Assembly: GCF_038561935.1 (NCBI RefSeq)
Contig: NZ_CP102770.1
Span: forward strand, 6,386,001-6,450,000
Source of the DNA: Myxococcus stipitatus
Lineage (GTDB): Bacteria; Myxococcota; Myxococcia; Myxococcales; Myxococcaceae
Direction of reading: 5' to 3'
Length of the DNA stretch: 64,000 nt
This document shows, piece by piece, positions 1 to 8,462 of this stretch (positions are counted from its first letter, which is position 1; every line of letters begins with the position of its first letter). Under the pieces are notes generated by a model. It saw nothing but the letters and a program-made list of their open reading frames with translations, ran no database searches and was not told the DNA's origin. The translations under genes were made by a program, and so were the position numbers.

Positions 1-196
1 ACTGCGCGTGCTCGGGCTTGAGCACGCCGTCGAAGAGCACCACGTCCCTGGGAGTCGCCGGAGACGCGGAGGCCTCCGGGAGCCCCACCATGCCCTGCGC
101 CAACAGGGGCGCCACCTGCTCCAGGGACGCCGCGGGCAGGGAGGCATCGGCAATCAGCAGGAGGCCCCCGGCCTCCAAGTGGGACGCGGTGCTCAA
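1..196 (-). CDS. Partial CDS of unknown function, 5' end only
   Basis: An open frame with strongly G/C-ending codons begins 9 nt after the TAG of the TonB receptor gene and runs off the left edge. The most upstream start in frame is a TTG at 196-194; no convincing ribosome-binding site precedes it. The visible protein contains the segment LEAGGLLLIADASLPAAS and later DVVLFDGVLKPEHAQ. I do not recognise a family. It is in the same frame and on the same strand as the receptor, so it is probably the next gene of that operon. The start is uncertain, and the gene itself rests on codon use and position only. Confidence 0.4.
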   Translation of the reverse strand, partial: MSTASHLEAGGLLLIADASLPAASLEQVAPLLAQGMVGLPEASASPATPRDVVLFDGVLKPEHAQ

Positions 197-205
197 ACAG
201 GGTGC

Positions 206-2845
206 CTAGTAGCGAACCTTGACTTCACTGAAGAAGGACTGCGGCGGTGCGGGGAAGCCGTGGGCTTCCTCGTAGGCCGCGTTGAAGAGGTTGGAGCCCA
301 GGAAGGACACGGAGATGCCGTCGTAGACGTTGAAGCCCACGCGGGCGCTGGCGGTGATGTAGCCGGACAGCTCCACGCGCTGGGTGGGCAGGCCCGTCGT
401 CTCGTCCACCTGGAAGCCCGGGTCGAAGCGCGGCCCGACGAACAGGGCATACAGCTCCGCGAAGGCCACCTTGCCGATGTTGGTACGGCCGCGCGCGTAG
501 ATGCGGTGGGTGGGCGCGTAGTCCAGCCGCGTCTCCGGCATCTCGCTGTCGTAGGGCACGCTCTTCGCGTCGAGGAACTGGTAGGCCACGTCGAAGGAGG
601 AGTTGATGGACGGAATCTGCGCCGCCGCCTCCAGCTCGAAGCCCGCGATGCGCGCGTTGCCCTGGTTGCGGAACTGGGACACCGAGCCGAAGACGAGCTC
701 CTGGTTAATGAAGTTGTTGGCCACGTTGTAGAAGCCCGTGCCCGTCAGGCGCACCCGCCGGTCGAAGGGCCAGAAGTCCACCGCGGCCTCGAAGGTGTCG
801 AGCGTCTCCGCGCGCAGGTCCGCGTTGCCCATCAAGGTGGACGCGTACATCTGCTGGTTGATGGCGAGCTCCGCCAGCGTGGGCGCCCGGAAGGCGCGGC
901 CGTAGTTGGTGCGCACCGTGAGCAGCTCCGGCACCGCGTGGAAGACGACGCTGGCGCGCGGGGAGATCTGGTCCGTGCGCTGACGCCAGACCTTCTCTGG
1001 AATCGCGTAGCGGTCGTAGCGGGCACCCGCGCTGAACACCAGGCGCTCGAACGGGCGGTACTCCGCGTCCACGAAGCCGCCGTAGATGGTCTGCTTCGTG
1101 TCGTCCATCGAGAGCTCCGGCAGCACGTTGGGCACGTTGACGTTGTCGAACTTCACATCGCCGCCCACCGTCACGGAGACCGGGCCCGCCGAGTACAGCG
1201 CGCGCACTTCGCCACCCAGCCGGCGGCGCTTGCCCAGGGCGCGCGTGGGCTCGCCCCCGAAGGCGCTCTCCATCTGCACGTCGCGGCGCTTGAAGAAGCC
1301 GTACGCCTGGCCGAACACGCGCAGGTTGTCCGTCACCTGCTGGTCCACCTGGGCGGAGGCGTTGAAGTTCTGGACCGACTCCTCGTCGTTGGGCGTGTAG
1401 TGGCAGCGACCGCAGTTGCCCACGGTGGAGATCTGCCCGTGCGTGCCACCGGGCCGGCCGATGCTCGCGTCCGTGAAGTCCGCGTCCAGCGCCAGCGGGC
1501 CCACGCGCACCTTGCCGTTGACCTGGTGCACCATCGAGTCCTGGTTCTTGTCCACCAGGCCCGTGGCCGCGTCGTTGAAGAGCTGCGGCCCGTCGGAGCC
1601 GTAGCCGTAGTAGCCCAGCAGCGCTTCGACCGGACCACCGCGACCCGCCGCGGTGCCGTGCACCCGCCACGTCTGGTCCTGGCCCGCCAGCACGCGCGCC
1701 TCCATGCCCACGTTGCGGCCCGGCGCAATCAGGTCGGACGGCTGGCGCTCGATGATGTTGATGACGCCGCTGAAGGCGTTGGAGCCGTACAGCGAGGAGC
1801 CCGGGCCCCGGATGACCTCCACCTGCTTGAGGTTCACCAGCGGCGTCGTCTCATCCGCGTAGAACTGGCCCGTCCACGGGTCCGTCAGCGGGCGGCCGTC
1901 CTTGAGCAGCAGCAGCCGGTTGGACAGGTAGTTGGAGCCCAGGCCGCGCGCGCTCACCGCCGCCTTGCGCATGGAGCCCCGGCGGCACTCCATGCCGGGG
2001 AAGTACTGGATGGCCTCGCACAGCGAGAACTGGCCCGTGCCTTCCAGCTCCTCGGCGGGAATCCACGACACCGTCAGCGGCACGTCCGCGATGCGCTGGT
2101 TGCGCTTGGAGGCCGTCGTCACCACCGCCTCGCTGAGGACGCGGTTGACGGACTCCTCCAGCGGGTCGGCGCCCGTGGTGGGGTCAAGGCTCGCCAGGCC
2201 CGAGGGGGGCGGCAGCGGCCGGTCCATGGCGGGCTCGGCGAACGGCGCGCTGATGGGGACGTTGTCCCGGGCGACGGGCGCGGGCGTCTGGCTGGCCGGA
2301 AGCACCGCGCTCTGCGAGCCCGTCGCGGGGGCCACCACATCCAGGGTGCTGGCGGTGGCGGGCGCGGAGTGCACCGGGGCAGCCACCGGCGCGGCGGGAG
2401 CCGGCGTGGGCTGCGTCTCCACCATCGGCGTGGGCTCGACGGGCACGGGGGGCTCGGCCACCACCGGCTCCGTGGCCGTGACGGACGGGTCGCTCGTCTC
2501 GGGGCCGGCGCCCAGCACCGGAATCTCCGACGCGGCGGGAGCCTCCTCGACCTTGGGGGCCTTGCGCGACTTCGGCGGCTTCTTCGCCGTGCGCGCGGGC
2601 TTCGTCCCCGCGGGCTTCGCGGTGGCGGCGGGCTTGGTTCCCGGCGTCGCCACGCGCTTCTTGCGCTTCACCTTCGGCGCGGACTCGGACGTGGTCGTGG
2701 ACGACTGGGCCTGGGCCAGCGACGGATGGGCCACCGCCAGGGCGCAGAGCAGGATGGACCACGGAAGAATCGCGCGCGGACCTCGGCGCCCCGCGTGAAC
2801 TCCCACCGCACCTCGCAGCGGCTCACCAGACACATTCGAGTGCAT
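206..2845 (-). CDS. TonB-dependent outer-membrane receptor with a CXXCH motif
   Basis: Predicted outer-membrane receptor driven by TonB for uptake of a large or scarce ligand. The 879-residue protein has an N-terminal signal (hydrophobic core near residues 26-40, cleavage near AQA). An unusually long Lys/Ala/Pro-rich stretch follows (about 48-235), then a plug starting near SEAVVTTASKR with the conserved RGLGSNYLSNRLLLL and EVIRGPGSSLYGSNAFSGVI segments, then a barrel ending in the aromatic residue Tyr. The ATG at 2845 was chosen because it gives the signal peptide and follows GAGAG-type purines; the open frame extends further upstream without support. A CGRCH motif (C478, C481, H482) lies in a probable surface loop of the barrel. 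The gene follows a PhnD-like binding-protein gene after 254 bp. The ligand is unknown. Confidence 0.9.
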   Translation of the reverse strand: MHSNVSGEPLRGAVGVHAGRRGPRAILPWSILLCALAVAHPSLAQAQSSTTTSESAPKVKRKKRVATPGTKPAATAKPAGTKPARTAKKPPKSRKAPKVEEAPAASEIPVLGAGPETSDPSVTATEPVVAEPPVPVEPTPMVETQPTPAPAAPVAAPVHSAPATASTLDVVAPATGSQSAVLPASQTPAPVARDNVPISAPFAEPAMDRPLPPPSGLASLDPTTGADPLEESVNRVLSEAVVTTASKRNQRIADVPLTVSWIPAEELEGTGQFSLCEAIQYFPGMECRRGSMRKAAVSARGLGSNYLSNRLLLLKDGRPLTDPWTGQFYADETTPLVNLKQVEVIRGPGSSLYGSNAFSGVINIIERQPSDLIAPGRNVGMEARVLAGQDQTWRVHGTAAGRGGPVEALLGYYGYGSDGPQLFNDAATGLVDKNQDSMVHQVNGKVRVGPLALDADFTDASIGRPGGTHGQISTVGNCGRCHYTPNDEESVQNFNASAQVDQQVTDNLRVFGQAYGFFKRRDVQMESAFGGEPTRALGKRRRLGGEVRALYSAGPVSVTVGGDVKFDNVNVPNVLPELSMDDTKQTIYGGFVDAEYRPFERLVFSAGARYDRYAIPEKVWRQRTDQISPRASVVFHAVPELLTVRTNYGRAFRAPTLAELAINQQMYASTLMGNADLRAETLDTFEAAVDFWPFDRRVRLTGTGFYNVANNFINQELVFGSVSQFRNQGNARIAGFELEAAAQIPSINSSFDVAYQFLDAKSVPYDSEMPETRLDYAPTHRIYARGRTNIGKVAFAELYALFVGPRFDPGFQVDETTGLPTQRVELSGYITASARVGFNVYDGISVSFLGSNLFNAAYEEAHGFPAPPQSFFSEVKVRY

Positions 2846-3099
2846 CGTTCTCTCATCCGCGAATGGGAGGGGCCCCTCGCGGTCCTGTACGCCCCGGGTG
2901 GCGGGCGCGGCGCCAGGGCAATCGGTCTTGTTGGGACGAATCCGCCCACCTGCTCGCACGCGCCGTCAGAAGGCAAGCTACCCCAGAGGCCTTGCTGGGC
3001 CAAGTCGGTGATTCTCAGCCCCTAAAAATCAAGAGTGCGGGACCCTTCAGAGTGTACGTCGCCGCCGATTCCCAGGTGACGGGGGCACGGCCCACCCCT

Positions 3100-4020
3100 T
3101 CAGTCATCCGGTTGCTCGGCGGAGACAGCGAGGTCACCCGCGAAGGACGGCAGCGATGGGCCCAGCTCCTCCGCGCGCACCAGCGCCTGGGTGGAGACGC
3201 GCGTGTCGGCGGCGTCCGCGAACACCGGCTGGCGGCGAGGGGGCCCCTGGGTGACGAGACGTCGGAAGTCCTCGAACTCCTTGCCCTGGATGCGAGCGAA
3301 GGCCTCGAACGGTGCCACCGCGCCGACGCCCGGCAGCGCCGTGTCCAGGGCCGCGCGGTGGTTGCGCAGGTCCACCAGGACGGCGCCCGGAAGGCGCGAG
3401 CTGCGGAAGAGGACGCGGACGTCCTTGTCCTTGGGAACATGGGACACCGGCACCAGGGCGGCTTCGGCGCCCTTGGCCTCCAGCATCTTCAGCGCGGACT
3501 CCACATTGGGCACCGGGGCCAGCTTGAAGTGGCGCTGGGCGTCCAGGTCGCCGCCGAGGACGGCATGGGTGACGAACTTGGGGTCCGTCGGACCCGCCCC
3601 CTTCACCAGGGCCAGGCGCTTGCCGGCGAGGTCCTTCACCGAGCCTCGCTGGGTGGAGACGATGGCCCAGCGCTGCTGGGACTCACCGGGGCGAGAGGCC
3701 CAGGCCAGGGGCGTGGCGCGAGCCCCCAGCTGCACGGCGGCCCAGCCCTCCACCACGGCGAAGTCCACCAGGCCGTCGGAGATGGCGCGGGAGAAGTCCT
3801 CGTAGCGGCCGAAGCTCTTGGCGGCCACGGGGCGTCCCATGGACTCGGTCAGCTTCGCCGCCAGGGCCTCCGCGTACTGGAAGCGCTCCTGGCCGTCGCT
3901 CAAGGTGGTGGCCAGGAAGACGCCCAGCGTCGTCTTCTTCGGGGCCGGGGCCGCGCTCGCGGGAGCGCTCAGGCAGAGGGCCAGCGCGAGGCCGGCCAGG
4001 ACGAAGCGAAGCATCTTCAT
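3100..4020 (-). CDS. PhnD-like periplasmic substrate-binding protein
   Basis: A 306-residue exported protein of the phosphate/phosphonate (PhnD/SsuA/transferrin) binding-protein fold. It starts with a clean signal peptide (MKMLRFVLAGLALALCLSA, cleavage near ASA). Family features are the N-terminal GVFLATTLSDGQ segment, a hinge region with SFGRYEDFSRAISDGLVDFA, and a second lobe with DLAGKRLALVKGAGPTDPKF. The ATG at 4020 overlaps the TGA of the upstream TPR gene (ATGA), indicating translational coupling. No ABC permease or ATPase lies nearby; the next gene downstream is a TonB receptor. It may therefore act as a ligand sensor or hand-off protein rather than as part of a classical ABC importer; that is inference. 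Signal peptide and fold class are fairly sure, substrate unknown. Confidence 0.82.
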   Translation of the reverse strand: MKMLRFVLAGLALALCLSAPASAAPAPKKTTLGVFLATTLSDGQERFQYAEALAAKLTESMGRPVAAKSFGRYEDFSRAISDGLVDFAVVEGWAAVQLGARATPLAWASRPGESQQRWAIVSTQRGSVKDLAGKRLALVKGAGPTDPKFVTHAVLGGDLDAQRHFKLAPVPNVESALKMLEAKGAEAALVPVSHVPKDKDVRVLFRSSRLPGAVLVDLRNHRAALDTALPGVGAVAPFEAFARIQGKEFEDFRRLVTQGPPRRQPVFADAADTRVSTQALVRAEELGPSLPSFAGDLAVSAEQPDD

Positions 4021-6539
4021 GGGGTGGTGTCCTCCACGGTGGCTCCGGTCGCCGACGCCGAGCCCGCGGGCTCGGCGAGACCATGGAGGCTCTGCAAACG
4101 TTCCTTCCACTCACGCACCTGGGCCATGCGCGGCCCGGAGCCGGAGGCGAGGTAGCGGCGCCAGGCGTCCACGGCCTCGGCGGGCTCGTGGCGGCGCTCC
4201 TGCGCGTCGATGCCCAGGTTGAGCGAGGCCACCGCGACGGACGACTCCAGCTTGCGCCACGTGGCCAGCGCGTCCGCCGCCTTGCCCTTGCGCCAGTCGA
4301 CGCAGGCCAGGTTGTGCTGGACCACCGCGTCCTCGGGCTCGGTGGCGAGCGCGGCCTTGAGCGCCTTCTCCGCGCCCTTCATGTTGCCGGCCGCGTAGGC
4401 CAGCGAGGCCTCGCGGCGATGGAGCGCCCCCGTCATGGACGCAAGCCACTTGGGCTGTCCGGGCATCGGCTTCTTCGCCGCGGCGGTCAGCTGCTTGCGC
4501 GCGGCGGCCACCTGTCCCTTCTTGTAGAGGGCGAAGGCATCCGCCAGGGCGCGCGTATTGGGCCAGGCCCAGGGCTGCGCGGGCGTGAGGGCCTTCTTCA
4601 GGGCGGCGCTGGCCTCGGCGTGACGGCCCGACTCCGCTCGCGTCAGGCCCCGGGCGAAGAGGACCAGCTTCGCCAGGTCCGAGCGCTTGCCGGTGCCCAG
4701 CTTGTCCACCGCGTCGAGGTCCCGGTCGGCGCCCTCGATGTCACCCGCCTCCAGCCGCGACAGCGCGCGGCGCACCAGCACGCGAGGCAGGTTGGCCTGG
4801 GCCACGCCCGCGGCCGAGCGCGACGGGCCCACCTCGGTGAGCCGCTGCACGGCGGCGTCCACCTGGCCCAGTTCCACCTCCGCGAGCGCGGCGCCCACCG
4901 ACGCCTCCGCCTGCTGGTCCGGCTCCTCCGTCTGCTTCCCGGAGCGCTCGAAGGCCTCGAGCGCCGCCTGCGCATCCCCTGCCCCCAGCCGCGCGTAGCC
5001 CAGCAGCAGCTGCTCGCGCCAGGTGGCGCCCGGAAGCGTCGCGCCCTGCTCCATCACCTTGCGCGCGTCGCCGTAGGCCCGCGTCTCCATCAGCGCCGCG
5101 ACCAGCCGGCGGGCCATGGGGACACTCCGGTCCAGGTCGAACGCGCGCCGCAGGTCGCGCACCGCATCGTCCGCCCGCCCCGCCCCACTGCGGTCTCGCG
5201 CGCGGTGGGCCAGCGCGCGGGCCAGCCACTGCTTCGCGCCCGCGTGGTCCGGCTCCGCGACGAGCGCGTTGCCATAGTCCTCGATGGCCTGGTCCCACTG
5301 CCCGGTGGCGAAGTGGTCCGCGCCCAGCAGCATCCAGCCCAGCGCCTGGCGAGGCACCATCTCCACGACGCGGCGATGCACCTCCACCGCGCGCTGGAAG
5401 CGGCCAGCACGGCGGTTGACGGAGCCCAGCGAGGCCCACAGCTCCACGCTGCTGGCTCCCGAGCGCACCGCGGCCTCCAGGAACTGGATGGCCTCCTCGT
5501 GGCGCCCCTGCGCCTGGAGCGCCTTGCCCACCGCCATCTGTCCCAGCACCAGTCCGGGCTGGAGCTCCAGCACCTTGCGGTAGGCCTCCTCCGCGGCCGG
5601 GGCCTGCTTCTGCGCCAGCCGCACATCCCCCAGGAGCAGGTACGCGGCGGGCGTCGCGCCCAGCTTCGCCACCGCCACCGCCTGCGCCTCCGCGCGCGGC
5701 AGCTCGCCCGACGCCAGGTACAGCCGGGCCAGCTTCTCCCGAGGCTCGGCCACCTGCGGGAAGCGGGTCGTCACCCCCTCCAACAACGTGCGCGCCTCGG
5801 CCGGCTTGCCCTCCAGCTCCAGCACGCTGGCCAGTCCCAGCTGCACGGTGGCGGACTCCGGCCGCCCCGCCTGCGCCTGGGTGAAGGAGGCCCGCGCGGC
5901 CGCCACGTCCCGGCGCAGCACGTGCGCGCGCCCCAGGAGCTCGTGAATCTGGTGGTCGTTGGCGGAGAGCTTCGCGGGGCGCAGCGACAGGTAGCGCTGC
6001 AGGCGCGTCACCGCGGCGTCGCCCTGCTGGGCGAAGAGGTAGTAGCTGGCCAGGTAGTAGTGGACGATGAGGTGCTCGGACTGGTCCGCCGAGGCCACCT
6101 GCTCCAACATCGGCACCGCCTCCGGGAAGCGGCGCAGCTTGAAGAGGGCCACGCCCAGGGGATACGCGAGCGACAGCTCGGACGGGTTCGCCGCCTGCAC
6201 GGACTTGATTCGCTCCACCGTGCGCGTCCAGTCCTGGAGCGCGTTGGCGACGGAGCCCACGCCCGCGGCGGCCGTCACCGAGCCCGGCTCCGCGGCCAGC
6301 GCCTGCTCATAGAAGCCCAGCGCCTTGCGGTACTTCTCCTCGGCGTCCTTCTTGTCGCCGGAGGCGCTCGCCGCGCTGGCGGACACCTGGGCCGACTCGC
6401 CCTCCTTCACCAGCCGCTGCGACTCGGACATGGGCGGAGGCCGGTACTGCGCCAGTGCGGGAGGCCCCGAGAGCGAGGCCAGCAGCGCGAGCACCGACGT
6501 CAGGCGTCGCGGGGAGGACAGAGGTGTGCGGCGGCGCAT
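4017..6539 (-). CDS. Secreted tetratricopeptide-repeat protein
   Basis: An 840-residue protein with a signal peptide (LTSVLALLASLSGPPALAQ) followed almost entirely by TPR helices, for example EKYRKALGFYEQALAAEPGS and AEEAYRKVLELQPGLVLGQM. No catalytic domain is visible. It is probably a periplasmic or outer-membrane-associated scaffold. The ATG at 6539 is 15 bp after the stop of the phosphatase gene, and its own stop overlaps the start of the PhnD-like gene, so the three genes are co-transcribed with high likelihood. Partner proteins cannot be named from sequence; the neighbouring binding protein and TonB receptor are the obvious candidates. Confidence 0.85.
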   Translation of the reverse strand: MRRRTPLSSPRRLTSVLALLASLSGPPALAQYRPPPMSESQRLVKEGESAQVSASAASASGDKKDAEEKYRKALGFYEQALAAEPGSVTAAAGVGSVANALQDWTRTVERIKSVQAANPSELSLAYPLGVALFKLRRFPEAVPMLEQVASADQSEHLIVHYYLASYYLFAQQGDAAVTRLQRYLSLRPAKLSANDHQIHELLGRAHVLRRDVAAARASFTQAQAGRPESATVQLGLASVLELEGKPAEARTLLEGVTTRFPQVAEPREKLARLYLASGELPRAEAQAVAVAKLGATPAAYLLLGDVRLAQKQAPAAEEAYRKVLELQPGLVLGQMAVGKALQAQGRHEEAIQFLEAAVRSGASSVELWASLGSVNRRAGRFQRAVEVHRRVVEMVPRQALGWMLLGADHFATGQWDQAIEDYGNALVAEPDHAGAKQWLARALAHRARDRSGAGRADDAVRDLRRAFDLDRSVPMARRLVAALMETRAYGDARKVMEQGATLPGATWREQLLLGYARLGAGDAQAALEAFERSGKQTEEPDQQAEASVGAALAEVELGQVDAAVQRLTEVGPSRSAAGVAQANLPRVLVRRALSRLEAGDIEGADRDLDAVDKLGTGKRSDLAKLVLFARGLTRAESGRHAEASAALKKALTPAQPWAWPNTRALADAFALYKKGQVAAARKQLTAAAKKPMPGQPKWLASMTGALHRREASLAYAAGNMKGAEKALKAALATEPEDAVVQHNLACVDWRKGKAADALATWRKLESSVAVASLNLGIDAQERRHEPAEAVDAWRRYLASGSGPRMAQVREWKERLQSLHGLAEPAGSASATGATVEDTTP

Positions 6540-6554
6540 GCGGTTCGTCCAGGG

Positions 6555-8354
6555 TCAGACGGGGCTGTACTCGGCCACGACGACGGTGATGTCGTCGCGC
6601 TGCGGGAGTCCCGCGCTGAAGGCTCGAGCATCCGCGAGCAGTGCTTCACGCACGGCCTCCGCGGAGAGGTGGGCGTGGGCTTGGACCGCGGCGGCCAGGC
6701 GCTGCGTTCCATAGAGGCGGCCCGAGCCATCGCGCGACTCGGTGAGGCCGTCCGTGTACCAGACCACGATGTCGCCGGGCCGCAGCTGCGCCTGGCGGGA
6801 CGTGAACTGCGACGACACCGACGCGCCCAGGAGCGGGCCTCGCGCCGGCAGCGACGCCGTCTGGCCGGAGTGCTTGTTGTAGACGAGCGGGCTGGGGTGC
6901 CCCCCCGCCGCGTAGTCGATGAAGCCGTTGGACACGTCGATGACGGCCAGCGCGCTGGACATCTGGTGCTCGCCCCGGCCCACGTTGGCCAGCGTCACGT
7001 TGAGCGCGGTGATGAGCATCCGCGCGTCGACCTCCGAGGGCTCGCGCAGCGTCATCGCGGAGGCGAAGCCGCTGGTGGCGCTCGTGGCGACGAGCGACGT
7101 GGAGAGCCCATGGCCCGTCACGTCGCCGATGCCGATGACGACCCGCTGCGCGTCCAGCGCGGCGCGGAACCACCAGTCGCCACCACACGCATCCGCCGTG
7201 ACGACGAGGCCCGCGATGCGCAGCGGGCCCACCTGCACGGCGTCACGTCCCGGCAGCAGCGTCTCCTGGACGGTGCGCGCCAGCGACACCTCGCGCTCGA
7301 GCTGCGCCTTGGCGCGCACGTCATCCAGGAGGACCTTGATGCGCTCGGCCATGTGGTTGAACACCACGCCCAGCGTGCGCACCTCGCGGCCCGCGCCTGG
7401 CGCCGCCTGCGTGCGCGCGGCCAGGTCTCCGGCGGCGAGCTGCATCACCTTGTGGGTGAGCACGCCCAATGGACGGGTGATTCTTCGGCTCTGGAAGGCG
7501 GCGACGACGCCCGCCAGCACCACGAAGCCGAGCCCCAGCACGAGCATGCGCAGGGTGTTCGCCCGCACCGTGGCCTGCTTGTCGCGCTCGAGCACCTCCA
7601 ATTGCTCCTGGAGCGAGCGCAGCGAGTAGCTGATGACCACCAGCCCCTTGCCGCTGCTGGAGCCGTAGTCGATGGGCTCCTGGATCTCGTACACCGCCTG
7701 GTTGCGGTAGAAGGCCTGGACCAGGCGCTGCTCGGCGGTGCGCGGACTGGGCGCCTCGGCCTCCGGGGCCCCCGCCTCCTTCGCCTCGCTGTCCGCCATC
7801 ACCAGCCCCTCCGGGTCGAGAATCTGGACGCGGAGGATGTTGGGGTTGGTGGTGACGATGGAGCCGGCCACGCCCTCCAGGAAGGCGTAGTTGTTGTCGC
7901 GCAGGTTGGTGACGGAGGTGAGCGCCAGCGTCTGGCCCACCGTCCGCCCCAGCTCGCGGGCCTGCTCCTGGATGCGCTCGGTGGAGCGGCGCGCGGTCTC
8001 CTCGAACTGGGACTGGGTGGAGGCCACCGATAGCGCGGCCAGCAGTCCGACGATGACCACCACCAGCGCCGTGGTGGTGAGCAGGAGGATCTGGTCCAGC
8101 CGAGGACCGCGGATGGCCGCGACGTTGGGCAGCTCCCCCGCTTCGAGCGGCGCGATGAGCGTGCTCGTCGACTCCGCGAGGGGAAGGCCCACGCCCCCGT
8201 GGAGGCGCGTGGAGGTGGACTCGGTGGTACCCGTGATCTCCCGGGTCCCCGTCCGCTCCGCGGACGAAGCCGCGGCTCCGGGGGACGTCCCCGGCGACGT
8301 ACCGGGCTCGGGTTCGGGGTTCAGACGCGTGTTCGTGCTGGAGGACAAGGCCAC
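6555..8354 (-). CDS. Membrane SpoIIE/PP2C-type serine phosphatase with HAMP domain
   Basis: A sensor phosphatase anchored in the inner membrane. The layout is a Ser/Thr-rich N-terminal stretch, transmembrane helix (ILLLTTTALVVVIVGLLAAL), an extracytoplasmic sensor region of about 170 residues, a second helix (LVLGLGFVVLAGVVAAF), a HAMP domain (RRITRPLGVLTHKVMQLAAG), a linker, and a SpoIIE-type phosphatase domain. That domain shows the metal-binding acidic motifs GGDWW, GDVTGHG, PGDIVVWYTDGL and QRDDITVVV. It would reverse Ser/Thr phosphorylation of an unseen target, such as an anti-sigma antagonist. The start is uncertain: GTG at 8354 is preferred because codon use upstream of it is atypical for coding. 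An ATG at 8453 would leave only 9 bp to the divergent M50 gene start. First gene of the minus-strand cluster. Confidence 0.82.
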   Translation of the reverse strand: MALSSSTNTRLNPEPEPGTSPGTSPGAAASSAERTGTREITGTTESTSTRLHGGVGLPLAESTSTLIAPLEAGELPNVAAIRGPRLDQILLLTTTALVVVIVGLLAALSVASTQSQFEETARRSTERIQEQARELGRTVGQTLALTSVTNLRDNNYAFLEGVAGSIVTTNPNILRVQILDPEGLVMADSEAKEAGAPEAEAPSPRTAEQRLVQAFYRNQAVYEIQEPIDYGSSSGKGLVVISYSLRSLQEQLEVLERDKQATVRANTLRMLVLGLGFVVLAGVVAAFQSRRITRPLGVLTHKVMQLAAGDLAARTQAAPGAGREVRTLGVVFNHMAERIKVLLDDVRAKAQLEREVSLARTVQETLLPGRDAVQVGPLRIAGLVVTADACGGDWWFRAALDAQRVVIGIGDVTGHGLSTSLVATSATSGFASAMTLREPSEVDARMLITALNVTLANVGRGEHQMSSALAVIDVSNGFIDYAAGGHPSPLVYNKHSGQTASLPARGPLLGASVSSQFTSRQAQLRPGDIVVWYTDGLTESRDGSGRLYGTQRLAAAVQAHAHLSAEAVREALLADARAFSAGLPQRDDITVVVAEYSPV

Positions 8355-8462
8355 ACCCGGAAAGGCAACGCCTGGGGTCGATTGCGGAAGGGCTTCGACT
8401 CTAGCGCACTTCCCCTGGTTCGCGAGACCCTGCCTCACGGTGTTGACTACCATCTCGAGCCC

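Noticed and set aside
8-3025. 1005-codon open frame on the plus strand opposite the TonB receptor gene, and many similar long frames (e.g. 4083-8033, 9742-11799, 20173-22524)
   Set aside because: They are antisense shadows of genuine genes in a high-GC genome; their translations are rich in Arg/His/Gly/Leu without domain motifs, while the opposite strand encodes recognisable proteins.
2846-3099. Possible TPP or cobalamin riboswitch ahead of the TonB receptor: GGGGCTGAGAATCACC on the minus strand recalls the CTGAGA element
   Set aside because: The matching GAACCTGA thi-box part is absent, and no cobalamin B12-box-like segment was found; a single short match is not enough. A covariance-model scan would settle it.
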